DNA of 64,000 nt from Pedococcus sp031456495 (GTDB lineage: Bacteria > Actinomycetota > Actinomycetes > Actinomycetales > Dermatophilaceae), in the NCBI RefSeq assembly GCF_031456495.1, contig NZ_JAVDUW010000001.1, positions 930,001 to 994,000 on the forward strand, in the 5' to 3' direction. The notes below the pieces were generated by a model. It saw nothing but the letters and a program-made list of their open reading frames with translations. It did not search any database and was not told the DNA's origin. Of the stretch, positions 42,978 to 51,785 are shown piece by piece (the first letter of the stretch is position 1; every line of letters begins with the position of its first letter). The position numbers were made by a program, and so were the translations under genes.

Positions 42978-44354
42978 TCAGTCGACGAGCGCGATGAGCA
43001 GGTCGGCGCGGGTCAGCACGCCGACCGGCTTGCCGTCCTCGACGACCATGATCGCGTCGTGCTTCTCGAGCTCGGCCCGGGCGGCGGAGACCGGCTCGCC
43101 GGCGCCGACGAGCGGCAGGGACTGCTCCATGTGCTTCTCGACCGGGTCGGTGAGGTGGGCGGTGCCGTTGAACAGCGCCTCCAGGAGCGCCCGCTCGCTC
43201 ACCGAGCCTGCGACCTCACCGGCCATGACGGGGGGCTCGGCCTTGACGACGGGCATCTGCGACACGGAGTACTCGTGCAGGATCTCGATGGCGTCGCGCA
43301 CGGTCTCGGTCGGGTGCGTGTGGACCAGGGCGGGCAGGTCGCCGGCCTTCTTGTGCAGGACCTCGCCGACCGTGGTCTCGGACTGGGAGTGCATGAAGCC
43401 GTAGGAGCTCATCCACTCGTCGTTGAAGATCTTGCTCATGTAGCCGCGGCCGCTGTCGGGCAGCAGCACGACGACGACGGCATCGGCCGGCAGGTCCTTG
43501 GCGGCGCGCAGGGCAGCCACGACGGCCATGCCGCACGAGCCGCCGACGAGCAGGCCCTCCTCCTTGGCCAGGCGCCGGGTCATGGCGAAGGAGTCGGCGT
43601 CGCTGACGGCGATGACCTCGTCGACGACCTCGGGGTCGTAGGCGCTCGGCCAGAAGTCCTCGCCGACGCCCTCGACGAGGTAGGGACGGCCGGAGCCGCC
43701 GGAGTAGACCGAGCCCTCGGGGTCGGCGCCGATGATGCGGACGCGGCCGCCCTCACGGTCCGCCGAGACGTCACGCAGGTAGCGGCCGGTGCCGGTGATG
43801 GTGCCGCCGGTGCCGACGCCCGCGACGAAGTGCGTGACCGTCCCGTCGGTGTCGGCCCAGATCTCCGGGCCGGTCGACTCGTAGTGCGAGGCCGGGCCGT
43901 TCGGGTTGGCGTACTGGTTGGGCTTCCAGGCGCCGTCGATCTCCTTCACCAGCCGGTCGGAGACCGAGTAGTAGGAGTCGGGGTGGTCGGGGGCGACCGC
44001 GGTCGGGCAGACGACGACCTCGGCGCCGTACGCCTTGAGCACGTCGCGCTTGTCCTGGCTCACCTTGTCGGGGCAGACGAACACGCACTTGTAGCCGCGA
44101 CGCTGCGCGACCAGGGCCAGGCCCACACCGGTGTTGCCCGAGGTCGGCTCGACGATGGTGCCACCGGGCTTGAGCTCCCCGGACTCCTCCGCGGCCTCGA
44201 CCATCTTCAGGGCGATGCGGTCCTTCACCGACCCGCCCGGGTTGAGGTACTCCACCTTGGCGAGGACCGTCGCTGCGATCCCCTCCGTGACGGTGTTGAG
44301 CTTGACGAGGGGCGTGTTCCCGACGAGGTCGGCGATGTGCTCTGCGTACTTCAC
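42978..44354 (-). CDS. cbs: Cystathionine beta-synthase
   Basis: 458 residues. PLP enzyme condensing serine and homocysteine. PLP lysine in EYLNPGGSVKDRIALKM near residue 43; SGNTGVGLALVAQRRGY and the glycine loop GVGTGGTITGTGRYL follow. The C-terminal ~130 residues are a pair of CBS domains (LHEYSVSQMPVV, EKHDAIMVVEDGKPVGVLTRADLL) that in relatives regulate activity. ATG at 44354. Paired in function with metB at 36.7-37.9 kb. Confidence 0.96.
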   Translation of the reverse strand: MKYAEHIADLVGNTPLVKLNTVTEGIAATVLAKVEYLNPGGSVKDRIALKMVEAAEESGELKPGGTIVEPTSGNTGVGLALVAQRRGYKCVFVCPDKVSQDKRDVLKAYGAEVVVCPTAVAPDHPDSYYSVSDRLVKEIDGAWKPNQYANPNGPASHYESTGPEIWADTDGTVTHFVAGVGTGGTITGTGRYLRDVSADREGGRVRIIGADPEGSVYSGGSGRPYLVEGVGEDFWPSAYDPEVVDEVIAVSDADSFAMTRRLAKEEGLLVGGSCGMAVVAALRAAKDLPADAVVVVLLPDSGRGYMSKIFNDEWMSSYGFMHSQSETTVGEVLHKKAGDLPALVHTHPTETVRDAIEILHEYSVSQMPVVKAEPPVMAGEVAGSVSERALLEALFNGTAHLTDPVEKHMEQSLPLVGAGEPVSAARAELEKHDAIMVVEDGKPVGVLTRADLLIALVD

Positions 44355-44535
44355 CCGGTCATCCTCTCAGATGCTGGACAGCGCATCCGGCCGCCCGCCC
44401 CGGGACTCCGCCGCAGGGCGGAGGTGCAGACCCGGTCACGGGTGCACCATGCGGAGAAGGGGGTAGGGGGTGGAAACAAGGATGACGACCTCGACCGTTA
44501 GCGTCAGTGGAAGAGTCGACGAGAGGGGTGTGCCG

Positions 44536-45714
44536 ATGGGCCGGGCTCGACGCGCACGCAGGATCGCCGCGACCGCCGCCTACGGTGGCGGTGGGCTGGC
44601 GGCCGGGATCGGTGCGCTGGGCGCGCTCGGCTACGGCGTGCTCAAGGTCGAGGCCATGATGGCGCGCCGCATCGTCGGCCAGCCGTTCGACGGCGCGCCC
44701 GACGACAACGGCGTCTACGGCGCCGGCACCGGGGACCCCGTCGACCTCGTGGTGCTCGGCGACAGCTCCGCCGCGGGCATGGGCTGCGACCACCCGCACG
44801 AGACCGTCGGCGCGATCATCGGCAACGGCGTCAGCGCCCTGACCGGCCGGCCGGTGCGCCTCACCAACACCGCGGTGGTCGGCGCCGAGTCCGCCGACCT
44901 CGAGCTGCAGCTCGCCAACGCCCTCGACGTGGTCCCCCGGCCCGACGTCGCGGTCATCATGGTCGGCGCCAACGACGTCACCCACCGGATCGACCGGGCC
45001 GTGGCGGTCCGCCACCTCGAACAGGTGGTGCGGGCCCTGCGCGAGCTGGGCACCGAGGTCGTCGTCGGCACCTGCCCGGACCTCGGCACCATCCAGCCGA
45101 TCCCGCAGCCCCTGCGCCTGCTCGGCCGCCGGTTCTCCCGCGACCTCGCGGCCGCCCAGACCGTCGCCGTCGTCGAGGCGGGCGGGCGCACGGTGTCCCT
45201 GGGTGACCTGCTCGGGCCGGAGTTCGCCGAGAGCCCGCACGAGATGTTCAGCGCGGACCGCTTCCACCCCTCCCCGGCGGGGTACGCGCGGGCTGCGGCC
45301 GCGCTGCTGCCCAGCGTCTGCGCCGCCCTGGGCGTGTGGCCGGACGGCTCCGGCCAGCCCCGCACCCCGGACTCGCGCCGCGGCGAGGGCGTGGGCCCGG
45401 TCGCGGTGGCCGCCAAGTATGCCGTCATGGACCCCGGCACCGAGGTCAGCGCGACCGACGTCGGCGGCCAGAGCCGCGGACCGCGCGGCCGCTGGGCGAT
45501 GCTGCTGCGTCGCCCGCGCGGTGGCTCGCCGTCGACGCGCAGCGTCGATGCGATGGCCGAGGCGACCGCGACGACGGGCGACCCGAGCGACGCGACCCCT
45601 GTGGGGGCCACGGACGCGGGCACCCGGGCTGGGGACACATCCCCGGCCGGTTCGGGCGAGAGCAAGCCCACATCCCCCGGACCGGCTCCACGGCATACCA
45701 TCGACACGGACTAA
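44536..45714 (+). CDS. SGNH/GDSL hydrolase-like protein, N-terminal anchor
   Basis: 392 residues. An N-terminal hydrophobic segment (about 10-35, YGGGGLAAGIGALGALGYG) is followed by an SGNH fold: block I LVVLGDSSAAGMG near residue 75, block III VIMVGANDVTH and block V DRFHPSPAGYA containing the Asp-x-x-His dyad. The final ~100 residues are low-complexity Ser/Thr/Gly/Asp. An esterase acting at the envelope is likely; Rv1075c is the positional counterpart. ATG at 44536 has GAGAGGGG upstream. Its stop codon forms part of the operator-like palindrome before the thiolase. Confidence 0.85.
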   Translation: MGRARRARRIAATAAYGGGGLAAGIGALGALGYGVLKVEAMMARRIVGQPFDGAPDDNGVYGAGTGDPVDLVVLGDSSAAGMGCDHPHETVGAIIGNGVSALTGRPVRLTNTAVVGAESADLELQLANALDVVPRPDVAVIMVGANDVTHRIDRAVAVRHLEQVVRALRELGTEVVVGTCPDLGTIQPIPQPLRLLGRRFSRDLAAAQTVAVVEAGGRTVSLGDLLGPEFAESPHEMFSADRFHPSPAGYARAAAALLPSVCAALGVWPDGSGQPRTPDSRRGEGVGPVAVAAKYAVMDPGTEVSATDVGGQSRGPRGRWAMLLRRPRGGSPSTRSVDAMAEATATTGDPSDATPVGATDAGTRAGDTSPAGSGESKPTSPGPAPRHTIDTD

Positions 45715-45725
45715 GCGGCCGCTTA
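45712..45725. promoter_or_regulatory. Palindromic operator candidate before the thiolase gene
   Basis: TAAGCGGCCGCTTA, a perfect 14-base palindrome 30 bases upstream of the thiolase start and overlapping the TAA stop of the previous gene. The form suits a TetR-type fatty-acid regulator; none is encoded adjacent. Confidence 0.45.
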
Positions 45726-45755
45726 TCGCGCGGCCCTCGACGAGGAGGAACCCCC

Positions 45756-46979
45756 GTGACCGAAGCCGTCATCGTCTCCACCGCCCGCACGCCCATCGGG
45801 CGCGCGTTCAAGGGCTCGCTCAAGGAGATGCGGCCCGACGACCTGTCCGTGCAGGTGATCCGGGCCGCGCTGGACAAGGTGCCGGGCCTGGACCCCGCCC
45901 TCGTCGAGGACCTCTACTGGGGCTGCGCCGAGCCGTCCGGCCGCCACGGCTCCAACATGGCGCGGGTCATCGCCGTGCTCGCCGGCCACGACCACCTGCC
46001 CGGCGCGACCGTGAACCGGTTCTGCGCCTCGTCCGTGCAGACGACCCGCATGGCCTACCACGCGATCAAGGCCGGCGAGGGTGACGTCTTCATCAGCGGC
46101 GGCGTCGAGTGCGTGTCGCAGTACACGAACTGGGCCGGGGCCGGCGGCTCCGCCGGCGACGACCAGAACCCGATCTTCGCCGACGCGCAGGCGCGCTCGG
46201 AGCAGATCGCGAAGAGCAACGAGACCTGGACCGACCCGCGCGAGCAGGGGCTCCTCCCGGACGTCTACCTCTCGATGGGGCAGACCGCGGAGAACGTCGC
46301 CACCCTGCGCGGCATCTCCCGCCAGCGGATGGACGAGTGGGGCGTCACGAGCCAGAACCGCGCCGAGAAGGCCATCGCCGACGGCTTCTTCGAGCGCGAG
46401 ATCGCCCCGGTGACGCTGCCGGACGGCACGGTCGTGAGCAAGGACGACGGCCCGCGCGCCGGCGTCACCCTCGAGGCCGTCTCGCAGCTGCAGCCGGTGT
46501 TCCGCGAGCAGGGCACCATCACGGCGGGCAACTGCTGCCCGCTCAACGACGGCGCCGCCGCGGTCGTGGTCATGAGCGACACCAAGGCCAAGGAGCTCGG
46601 CCTCACGCCGCTGGCCCGCGTCGTCGCGACCGGCGTATCCGGCCTCTCCCCCGAGATCATGGGCCTCGGGCCGGTGGAGGCGTCGAAGCAGGCGCTGGCC
46701 CGCGCCGGCATGACCATCGGCGACATGGACCTGTACGAGATCAACGAGGCGTTCGCGGCCCAGGTGCTGCCCAGCGCCGACGACCTCGGCATGGACCTCG
46801 ACAAGCTCAACGTGCACGGCGGCGCCATCGCGCTCGGCCACCCGTTCGGCTCGACCGGCGCGCGCATCACGACGACCCTGCTCAACGGGCTCGAGGCGCG
46901 CGACGGCCAGTTCGGCCTCGAGACGATGTGCGTCGGCGGCGGCCAGGGCATGGCGATCATCTACGAGCGCCTGAGCTGA
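45756..46979 (+). CDS. Acetyl-CoA C-acyltransferase (thiolase)
   Basis: 407 residues. Thiolytic cleavage of 3-ketoacyl-CoA in beta-oxidation, or condensation. Acyl-enzyme Cys in VNRFCASSVQTTRMA near residue 91; NEAFAAQVL, the GGAIALGHPFGSTGAR histidine motif and the CVGGGQGMAIIYE proton-transfer Cys are present. GTG at 45756 with GAGGAGGAA upstream. The upstream palindrome suggests repression. FadA3 (Rv1074c) occupies the same place in M. tuberculosis. A tight hairpin follows. Confidence 0.94.
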   Translation: MTEAVIVSTARTPIGRAFKGSLKEMRPDDLSVQVIRAALDKVPGLDPALVEDLYWGCAEPSGRHGSNMARVIAVLAGHDHLPGATVNRFCASSVQTTRMAYHAIKAGEGDVFISGGVECVSQYTNWAGAGGSAGDDQNPIFADAQARSEQIAKSNETWTDPREQGLLPDVYLSMGQTAENVATLRGISRQRMDEWGVTSQNRAEKAIADGFFEREIAPVTLPDGTVVSKDDGPRAGVTLEAVSQLQPVFREQGTITAGNCCPLNDGAAAVVVMSDTKAKELGLTPLARVVATGVSGLSPEIMGLGPVEASKQALARAGMTIGDMDLYEINEAFAAQVLPSADDLGMDLDKLNVHGGAIALGHPFGSTGARITTTLLNGLEARDGQFGLETMCVGGGQGMAIIYERLS

Positions 46980-46988
46980 CCCGCCGGG

Positions 46989-47012
46989 GGCGCGCCCCGT
47001 CCGGGGCGCGCC
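46989..47012. terminator. Bidirectional terminator between thiolase and the next gene
   Basis: GGCGCGCCCCG (46989-46999) and CGGGGCGCGCC (47002-47012), a tight hairpin directly between convergent stop codons. Confidence 0.75.
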
Positions 47013-47297
47013 TCAGCCCAGCGTGCGGCGGAGGTCGGCCAGGCGGCTGTCCAGCCCCTCGCCCCTCCCTGCCGCACAGGCGTCGAACACCAGGACGGTG
47101 AGCTGGTCGAGCAGGACCGCCGGGCCGAGGTCGGGCACGGTCGCGCCGGGACGGTCGGCCGCGGCGAGGTCGTCGACGAGGGCCCGCACCGCGGGGACGC
47201 GAGCGAGCGCGTGGTCCAGCGGCAGCTCACGCCACCGCCGGGCCACGCGCTCGAGCTCGGTCGACACCTCCTGGGGCACCGGTGAGGTCGGTGTCAC
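47013..47297 (-). CDS. Small hypothetical protein
   Basis: 94 residues. Helical and Ala/Arg/Asp-rich: VARRWRELPLDHALARVPAVRALVDDLA then VPDLGPAVLLDQLTVLVFDACAAGRG and LADLRRTLG. I have an impression of similar short proteins in actinobacteria but cannot name a family. GTG at 47297 is the most upstream reasonable start, 20 bases past the Bax-inhibitor stop, so the two are probably co-transcribed. Confidence 0.6.
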   Translation of the reverse strand: MTPTSPVPQEVSTELERVARRWRELPLDHALARVPAVRALVDDLAAADRPGATVPDLGPAVLLDQLTVLVFDACAAGRGEGLDSRLADLRRTLG

Positions 47298-47317
47298 GGA
47301 GTGCGCCGTCCCCGGGA

Positions 47318-48175
47318 TCAGTTGCTGCGCATGCGGCCCAGGAGCCGCAGGATCTCGAGGTACAGCCAGACCAGCGTGACGACGAGGCCGTGGGCGAGCA
47401 GCCACGAGTACTTCTGGGGCGCGCCGGCGGCGACGGCCCGGTCGATCGAGTCGAAGTCGACCGCGAGCATCAGCGAGGCCAGCCCGATCGCGAAGATCGA
47501 GATGCCGAAGCCGAGCATGCCCGTGCCGCCGAGGCCGAACGGGTGGTTCCCGATCCAGGCGTAGAGGAAGTTGAAGAGGGCGAAGATCGCGTAGCCCATG
47601 ACCGCGAAGGTCACGACGCGGCGGAACTTCTCCGTCACCTTGACGACACCGGTCTTGTAGGCGACGAGCATCCCCGCGAACACCGCGAGCGTCCCCATGA
47701 CGGCCTGCGGCACGATGCCCTGGAGCGCTCCTTGGCCCTGCTGGAGGGGGAAGGCGTCGTGGTACACGTTGCTGATGACGCCGACGAAGACGCCCTCGGC
47801 CACGGCGTAGAGCAGGATCAGGGGGACGCTGATCGTCTTCTTGAAGGCGATCACCAGACCCAGGACCAGCGTCACGGCGATACCGCCGAGGAGCCCGACC
47901 ATCTGCATCTGGACGGGCAGGTTCCACCCGACGAAGGCGAACACGAGCAGGATCGCGAAGAGGCTCGCCGTCTTCATGATGACGTCGTCGATCGTGACGC
48001 GGCCGGTCTGGACCGGGCCCGCGGACGGGCCGTTGTAGAGGTCCTCGAGCTGTCGCTGCGACATCGCGTCGTTCGCGCCCCAGCTCGTCGTCGGCTGCTG
48101 CGGGGCACGGCCGAATCCGGCGTACCCGCGGCGGGACTCCTTGTCGATCCGGTCGAACACCGGGTTGCTGGCCAT
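47318..48175 (-). CDS. Bax inhibitor-1 / YccA family membrane protein
   Basis: 285 residues. About 65 soluble N-terminal residues (FDRIDKESRRGYAGFGRAP) precede seven hydrophobic helices from KTASLFAILLVFAFVGWNL to SWLLAHGLVVTLVWLYLEIL. This is the actinobacterial YccA/BI-1 form (DUF4870-like N-terminus absent), a calcium-leak or quality-control-related membrane family; the bacterial function is not settled. ATG at 48175 with GAGGAGAC upstream. Confidence 0.9.
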   Translation of the reverse strand: MASNPVFDRIDKESRRGYAGFGRAPQQPTTSWGANDAMSQRQLEDLYNGPSAGPVQTGRVTIDDVIMKTASLFAILLVFAFVGWNLPVQMQMVGLLGGIAVTLVLGLVIAFKKTISVPLILLYAVAEGVFVGVISNVYHDAFPLQQGQGALQGIVPQAVMGTLAVFAGMLVAYKTGVVKVTEKFRRVVTFAVMGYAIFALFNFLYAWIGNHPFGLGGTGMLGFGISIFAIGLASLMLAVDFDSIDRAVAAGAPQKYSWLLAHGLVVTLVWLYLEILRLLGRMRSN

Positions 48176-48391
48176 CGTTCGTCTCCTCGGGAGGCTGGTG
48201 GCGGCCCTGCGGTCGGCCGCCTGCTGCCCAGACTACGTGCGGCACCCCGTGCGCAGTTCCCGTGACGGCAGGTCCGGAACCGGACACGTCCACCTTTGTG
48301 CGTATTTTCCCTGATGCTCCCGGCCGACCCGGTGGCTGCGACCCCGGCACATACTCGTGCGCAACCGGGGCCACTCGAGGGGAGCACTGCC

Positions 48392-49225
48392 ATGGTCGGA
48401 CCGAGCTCAGGCGACCCGAGCACGCGGTGGCGCACCGCCGCCCTCGTGCTCGGCGGCCTCCTGGCCCTCCTCGGGCCGTACGTGATCCTCACCCGCGCCA
48501 CCCCCTCGGACGCACAGGACACCGCCGCCCACAGCGTCATCACGACCTCGAACGGCGTGGCGAGGCTGACCGCCTCGCCGGCGCCCACCTCCTCGTCCAG
48601 GACGGCCGGGCCGACCTCGACCCCCTCGACCGGCGGCGGGGACGTCGCGGGAGCCGACCAGGTCGGGACGGACGTGTCCCCCGGCTCGCCGCTCGGGCAG
48701 GCCATGGCGACCTGTCGCCTGGCGTCCCTCCGCGTGGCGGCCTCCATGGGCGCGGCCGACGTGTCCCTCCAGCAGTTCGACAAGCACATCGACGCGATGA
48801 ACCTGCTCGTCGCGGGCAAGATCAGCCTCGCGGTGGCCACGCAGTTCTGGGACCAGACGCGGGTGGGGGCGGCCCAGAACGCCGCGGAGTACCGGCGCAC
48901 GCAGGGATCCACGCGGGACAGCCGCTCCCAGTGCCAGGCGCTGGACCCGGACGTGGCCGCGTCGCTGCCCTACGGGCCGGTGAACCAGCTCAACCAGTGC
49001 GTCACCTACGTGGGGCGCGCCTCCACCGCCCTCACCCGGGCCGACGCGGCGGTCACCACCTGGCAGCACCACATCCACGACATGGAGATGCTGCGGATGG
49101 GGGACATCACGCCCGCGCAGGCGACCTCGATGTGGCGCCGGAACTGGCACACCGGCCAGCGCCAGCTCGCGGCCTTCGAGGCGGCGCAGACGCAGGCGCG
49201 TGCGGTGCACTGCCCCCTCGACTGA
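48392..49225 (+). CDS. Membrane-anchored His/Met-containing helical protein, unknown
   Basis: 277 residues. An N-terminal helix (about 15-34, AALVLGGLLALLGPYVILT) is followed by a Ser/Thr-rich linker to about 95 and a helical C-terminal domain. That domain has repeated Gln/His/Met motifs (DKHIDAMNLLVAGKI, WQHHIHDMEMLRMGDITP, MWRRNWHTGQRQLAAF) and four cysteines. The HxxHDMEM pattern hints at metal or heme binding but I recognise no family. ATG at 48392 with GGGGAG nine bases upstream. Confidence 0.65.
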   Translation: MVGPSSGDPSTRWRTAALVLGGLLALLGPYVILTRATPSDAQDTAAHSVITTSNGVARLTASPAPTSSSRTAGPTSTPSTGGGDVAGADQVGTDVSPGSPLGQAMATCRLASLRVAASMGAADVSLQQFDKHIDAMNLLVAGKISLAVATQFWDQTRVGAAQNAAEYRRTQGSTRDSRSQCQALDPDVAASLPYGPVNQLNQCVTYVGRASTALTRADAAVTTWQHHIHDMEMLRMGDITPAQATSMWRRNWHTGQRQLAAFEAAQTQARAVHCPLD

Positions 49226-49293
49226 CCGCCTCCGGCCCCCCGACCGGACCTTCCCCGACGGGGACCGGGCCGCGCGGGTCGAGGTGCCGTTTG

Positions 49294-49368
49294 TGCCCCC
49301 GACGGGAGTCGAACCCGCACCCGGAGCGATTTTAAGTCGCCTGCCTCTGCCAGTTGGGCCACGGGGGC
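49294..49368 (-). tRNA. tRNA with UAA (Leu) anticodon, short (class I) variable loop
   Basis: A 75-base cloverleaf on the minus strand: acceptor GCCCCCG/CGGGGGC, discriminator A, D-arm GCCCAACTGGCAGAGGC, anticodon arm GGCGA-CTTAAAA-TCGCT with anticodon UAA, and T-arm GCGGG-TTCGACT-CCCGT. CCA is not encoded. The variable region is only six bases, whereas bacterial tRNA-Leu normally has a long class II arm. Reading UUA would make it relevant to the rarest leucine codon, as bldA is in Streptomyces. It lies 26 bases beyond the SDR stop on the same strand. Confidence 0.85.
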
Positions 49369-49394
49369 GCGCCCAGTATGCCGGGGGCCGTGGC

Positions 49395-50255
49395 TCAGGC
49401 GGACGCGGCCGCCCTGCGTGCCGCGCGCTCGTTGAGCCGGCGGTGACCGGTGGCCTGCACCTGGATCATCCCGCGGGCCACCGGCGGCAGGTAGCGCAGC
49501 GTGCGCCACGTCAGGTGGGCGAGGAACCCGACGGGGATGACGGCCTTGTTCGCAGCGAGGCCGTCGACCGCCCTGCGCGCCACGACCTCGGGGGTCAGGA
49601 ACGACGGCTGCATGAGGCGCACGCGGGCGCGGACGCTGTCGCCCCCGAAGCTCGGCGGCGCGGCATACACCTCGTCGAGCAGCGGGGTGTCGACGAAGCC
49701 CGGGCACAGCACGCTCACCCGCACCCCCTGGCTGGCGGCCTCGACGCGCAGCGCCGTCGAGAGGCCGACCACGGCGTGCTTGGTCGTCGTGTACGGCAGC
49801 ATCGCCGGCGCCGGGATGAGGCCGGCGAGCGAGGCCGTGTTGAGGATGGAGCCGTGCCCCTGCCGGCGCAGGTGCGGGTATGCCGCGGTGACGCCGTGGA
49901 TGACGCCGCGCAGGTTCACGTCGAGGGCCTTGGCCCAGTGCCGCTCGTCGAGCTCCTCGAGCAGGCCCCCGATCGCGACACCGGCGTTGTTGACCATGAC
50001 GTCGAGCCGGCCCCGCTCCGCCACGACGCGGTCGACGAGGGCCCTGACGGCGTCGGCGTCGGCCACGTCGAGCGTCGCCGGGGTCGCCGCGGGCCCTAGG
50101 CGCGTGGCCGCGGCCTGCGCCTTGGCGGGGTCGATGTCGGCGACGACCACCGAGCTGCCGCGGGCCACGAGCTCGGCGGCGATCGCCAGGCCGATGCCGG
50201 ACCCGCCACCGGTGACGATCGAGACCTGCGGGGTGAAGTCACTGCGCGAGAACAC
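49395..50255 (-). CDS. Short-chain dehydrogenase/reductase
   Basis: 286 residues. Rossmann motif VTGGGSGIGLAIA near residue 14, NNAGVAIGG near 90, catalytic Ser in LNTASLAGL and Tyr-x3-Lys as YTTTKHAVVG. The ADIDPA after beta 2 suggests an NAD(H) preference. The C-terminal ~60 residues (FLAHLTWRTLRYLPPVARGM) are a hydrophobic extension seen in SDRs coupled to monooxygenases. GTG at 50255 overlaps the FMO stop by 17 bases. Confidence 0.9.
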   Translation of the reverse strand: MFSRSDFTPQVSIVTGGGSGIGLAIAAELVARGSSVVVADIDPAKAQAAATRLGPAATPATLDVADADAVRALVDRVVAERGRLDVMVNNAGVAIGGLLEELDERHWAKALDVNLRGVIHGVTAAYPHLRRQGHGSILNTASLAGLIPAPAMLPYTTTKHAVVGLSTALRVEAASQGVRVSVLCPGFVDTPLLDEVYAAPPSFGGDSVRARVRLMQPSFLTPEVVARRAVDGLAANKAVIPVGFLAHLTWRTLRYLPPVARGMIQVQATGHRRLNERAARRAAASA

Positions 50256-51732
50256 GGTCGGCCTCCGAGGCGGTCGGGGTGGTCAGGGGCTGGAAGTCCT
50301 CGTCGCGGCGGCGCCGGGTGCGCCACCAGTACGAGATCGTGGAGCCGGGCCAGAGCGTCGCGTTCCTGCCGTGCTCGTCGAGGTACCAGCTGTGGCAGCC
50401 GGTCGTCCACACCGTGTGCTGCGAACGCCGGTCCACCTCGCGGCGGAACGCCTCCTGCGCCGCGGGCGTGGTGACGGCAGGGCCCTGCACCCGGGCGCGG
50501 GCCAGCGAGTCGAGGACGTAGCGGGTGGCGAGCTCGATCATGAGCACGACCGAGTTGTGGCCGAGGCCGGTGTTGGGCCCGAGCAGCACGTACAGCTCGG
50601 GGAAGCCTGCCACCGTGACGCCGAGGTTGGTGCGCATCCCGTCGGCCCAGGCCTGGGTGAGGGTGCGGCCGCCGAGTCCGCGGATGTCGATCCGCTCGTA
50701 GCTGCCGCGGATGTCGAACCCCGTGCCGAGGACGATGGCGTCGACCTCGTGGCGCGAGCCGTCCGCCGCGACGACCGCACCGTCCTCGACGGCGGCGATG
50801 GCAGACGTCACGAGCGAGACGTCGGGGCGGTTGAAGGTGGGCCAGTAGTCGCTCGAGAGCAGGATGCGCTTGCAGCCGATGCGGTAGCGCGGCGTGAGCT
50901 GCTCACGGACCTGCGGGTCGTCGACGGCCCTGTGCAGCTCACGCAGGGCCAGACGCTCGACGAGCCGGGCGATGGCCGGGAACCGCACGAACAGGGGCGC
51001 GCGGGCCTCGAGCTCCCAGTAGGTGCGCCACCGGACTGCGCGCTGCAGGGCCGGGTAGCGCCGGAAGAGCCGCTGGCGCCGCGGGCTCCACGGGCGGTCC
51101 TTCTTCGGCATGGTCCACGCCGGGGTGCGCTGGAACACGGTCGTGTGCGCGGCCCTCGGGGCCAGCTCGGGCAGGAGCTGCACCGAGCTCGCGCCGGTGC
51201 CCACCAGCGCGACGCGCCTGCCGTCGAGGCCGTCCTGCTCGGGCCAGTCGGCCGTGTGCAGCACCGGCCCGGAGAAGGTGTCGAGCCCGGGCACGTCGGG
51301 AACGCGTGGCTCGTGCAGCGCACCCACGCCGAGGACCAGCGCGTCGGCCGTCCACTGCCGTCCGTCGGCGGCGGTGAGGTGCCAGCGGCGCCCCTGCTCG
51401 TCCCACTCGGCCGCGCGCAGGTCGGCGCCGAAGACGGTGCGCTCGCGCACGGCATACCGGTCGGCGACGTCGCGCAGGTAGGCCCAGATCTCGCCGGCCG
51501 TGGCGTAGTCGCGCGACCACGTGGGGTTCTGCTCGAAGGAGAAGGAGTACAGGCGCGAGGGCACGTCGCACGCGCACCCTGGGTACCGGTTGTCGCGCCA
51601 GGTGCCGCCGACCTCGGCGGCCTTCTCCAGGACGACGTAGTCGTGCTCGCCGCGCTGGGCGAGCCGGATCGCCATGCCGAGGCCGGAGAACCCGGTGCCC
51701 ACGATCGCCACGGAGTGGTGGGGGACGGACAT
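50239..51732 (-). CDS. Flavin-containing (Baeyer-Villiger-type) monooxygenase
   Basis: 497 residues. FAD motif VAIVGTGFSGLGMAIRL at the N-terminus, NADPH motif VALVGTGASSVQLLPEL near residue 175, and the Baeyer-Villiger fingerprint FSGPVLHTADW (F-x-G-x3-H-x3-W) near 155. Ketones or N/S compounds are likely substrates; specificity unknown. ATG at 51732 lies eight bases from a TetR-type operator and diverges from the tetR gene. First gene of the FMO-SDR operon, which ends before the tRNA. Confidence 0.92.
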   Translation of the reverse strand: MSVPHHSVAIVGTGFSGLGMAIRLAQRGEHDYVVLEKAAEVGGTWRDNRYPGCACDVPSRLYSFSFEQNPTWSRDYATAGEIWAYLRDVADRYAVRERTVFGADLRAAEWDEQGRRWHLTAADGRQWTADALVLGVGALHEPRVPDVPGLDTFSGPVLHTADWPEQDGLDGRRVALVGTGASSVQLLPELAPRAAHTTVFQRTPAWTMPKKDRPWSPRRQRLFRRYPALQRAVRWRTYWELEARAPLFVRFPAIARLVERLALRELHRAVDDPQVREQLTPRYRIGCKRILLSSDYWPTFNRPDVSLVTSAIAAVEDGAVVAADGSRHEVDAIVLGTGFDIRGSYERIDIRGLGGRTLTQAWADGMRTNLGVTVAGFPELYVLLGPNTGLGHNSVVLMIELATRYVLDSLARARVQGPAVTTPAAQEAFRREVDRRSQHTVWTTGCHSWYLDEHGRNATLWPGSTISYWWRTRRRRDEDFQPLTTPTASEADRVLAQ

Positions 51733-51739
51733 GCGGCAA

Positions 51740-51758
51740 AACTTACCATGGGTAAGTT
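51740..51758. promoter_or_regulatory. TetR-type operator between the monooxygenase and tetR
   Basis: AACTTACC, ATG, GGTAAGTT: an 8-bp perfect dyad with a three-base spacer, centred in the 53-base divergent spacer. TTAC/GTAA half-sites are typical of TetR-family operators controlling both divergent genes. Confidence 0.8.
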
Positions 51759-51785
51759 GTGGGCGGGAGGCCCTAGGATCGCCGG

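Noticed and set aside
49294..49368. tRNA as an integration site of a mobile element
   Set aside because: No integrase, no direct repeat of the tRNA 3' end and ordinary genes on both sides.
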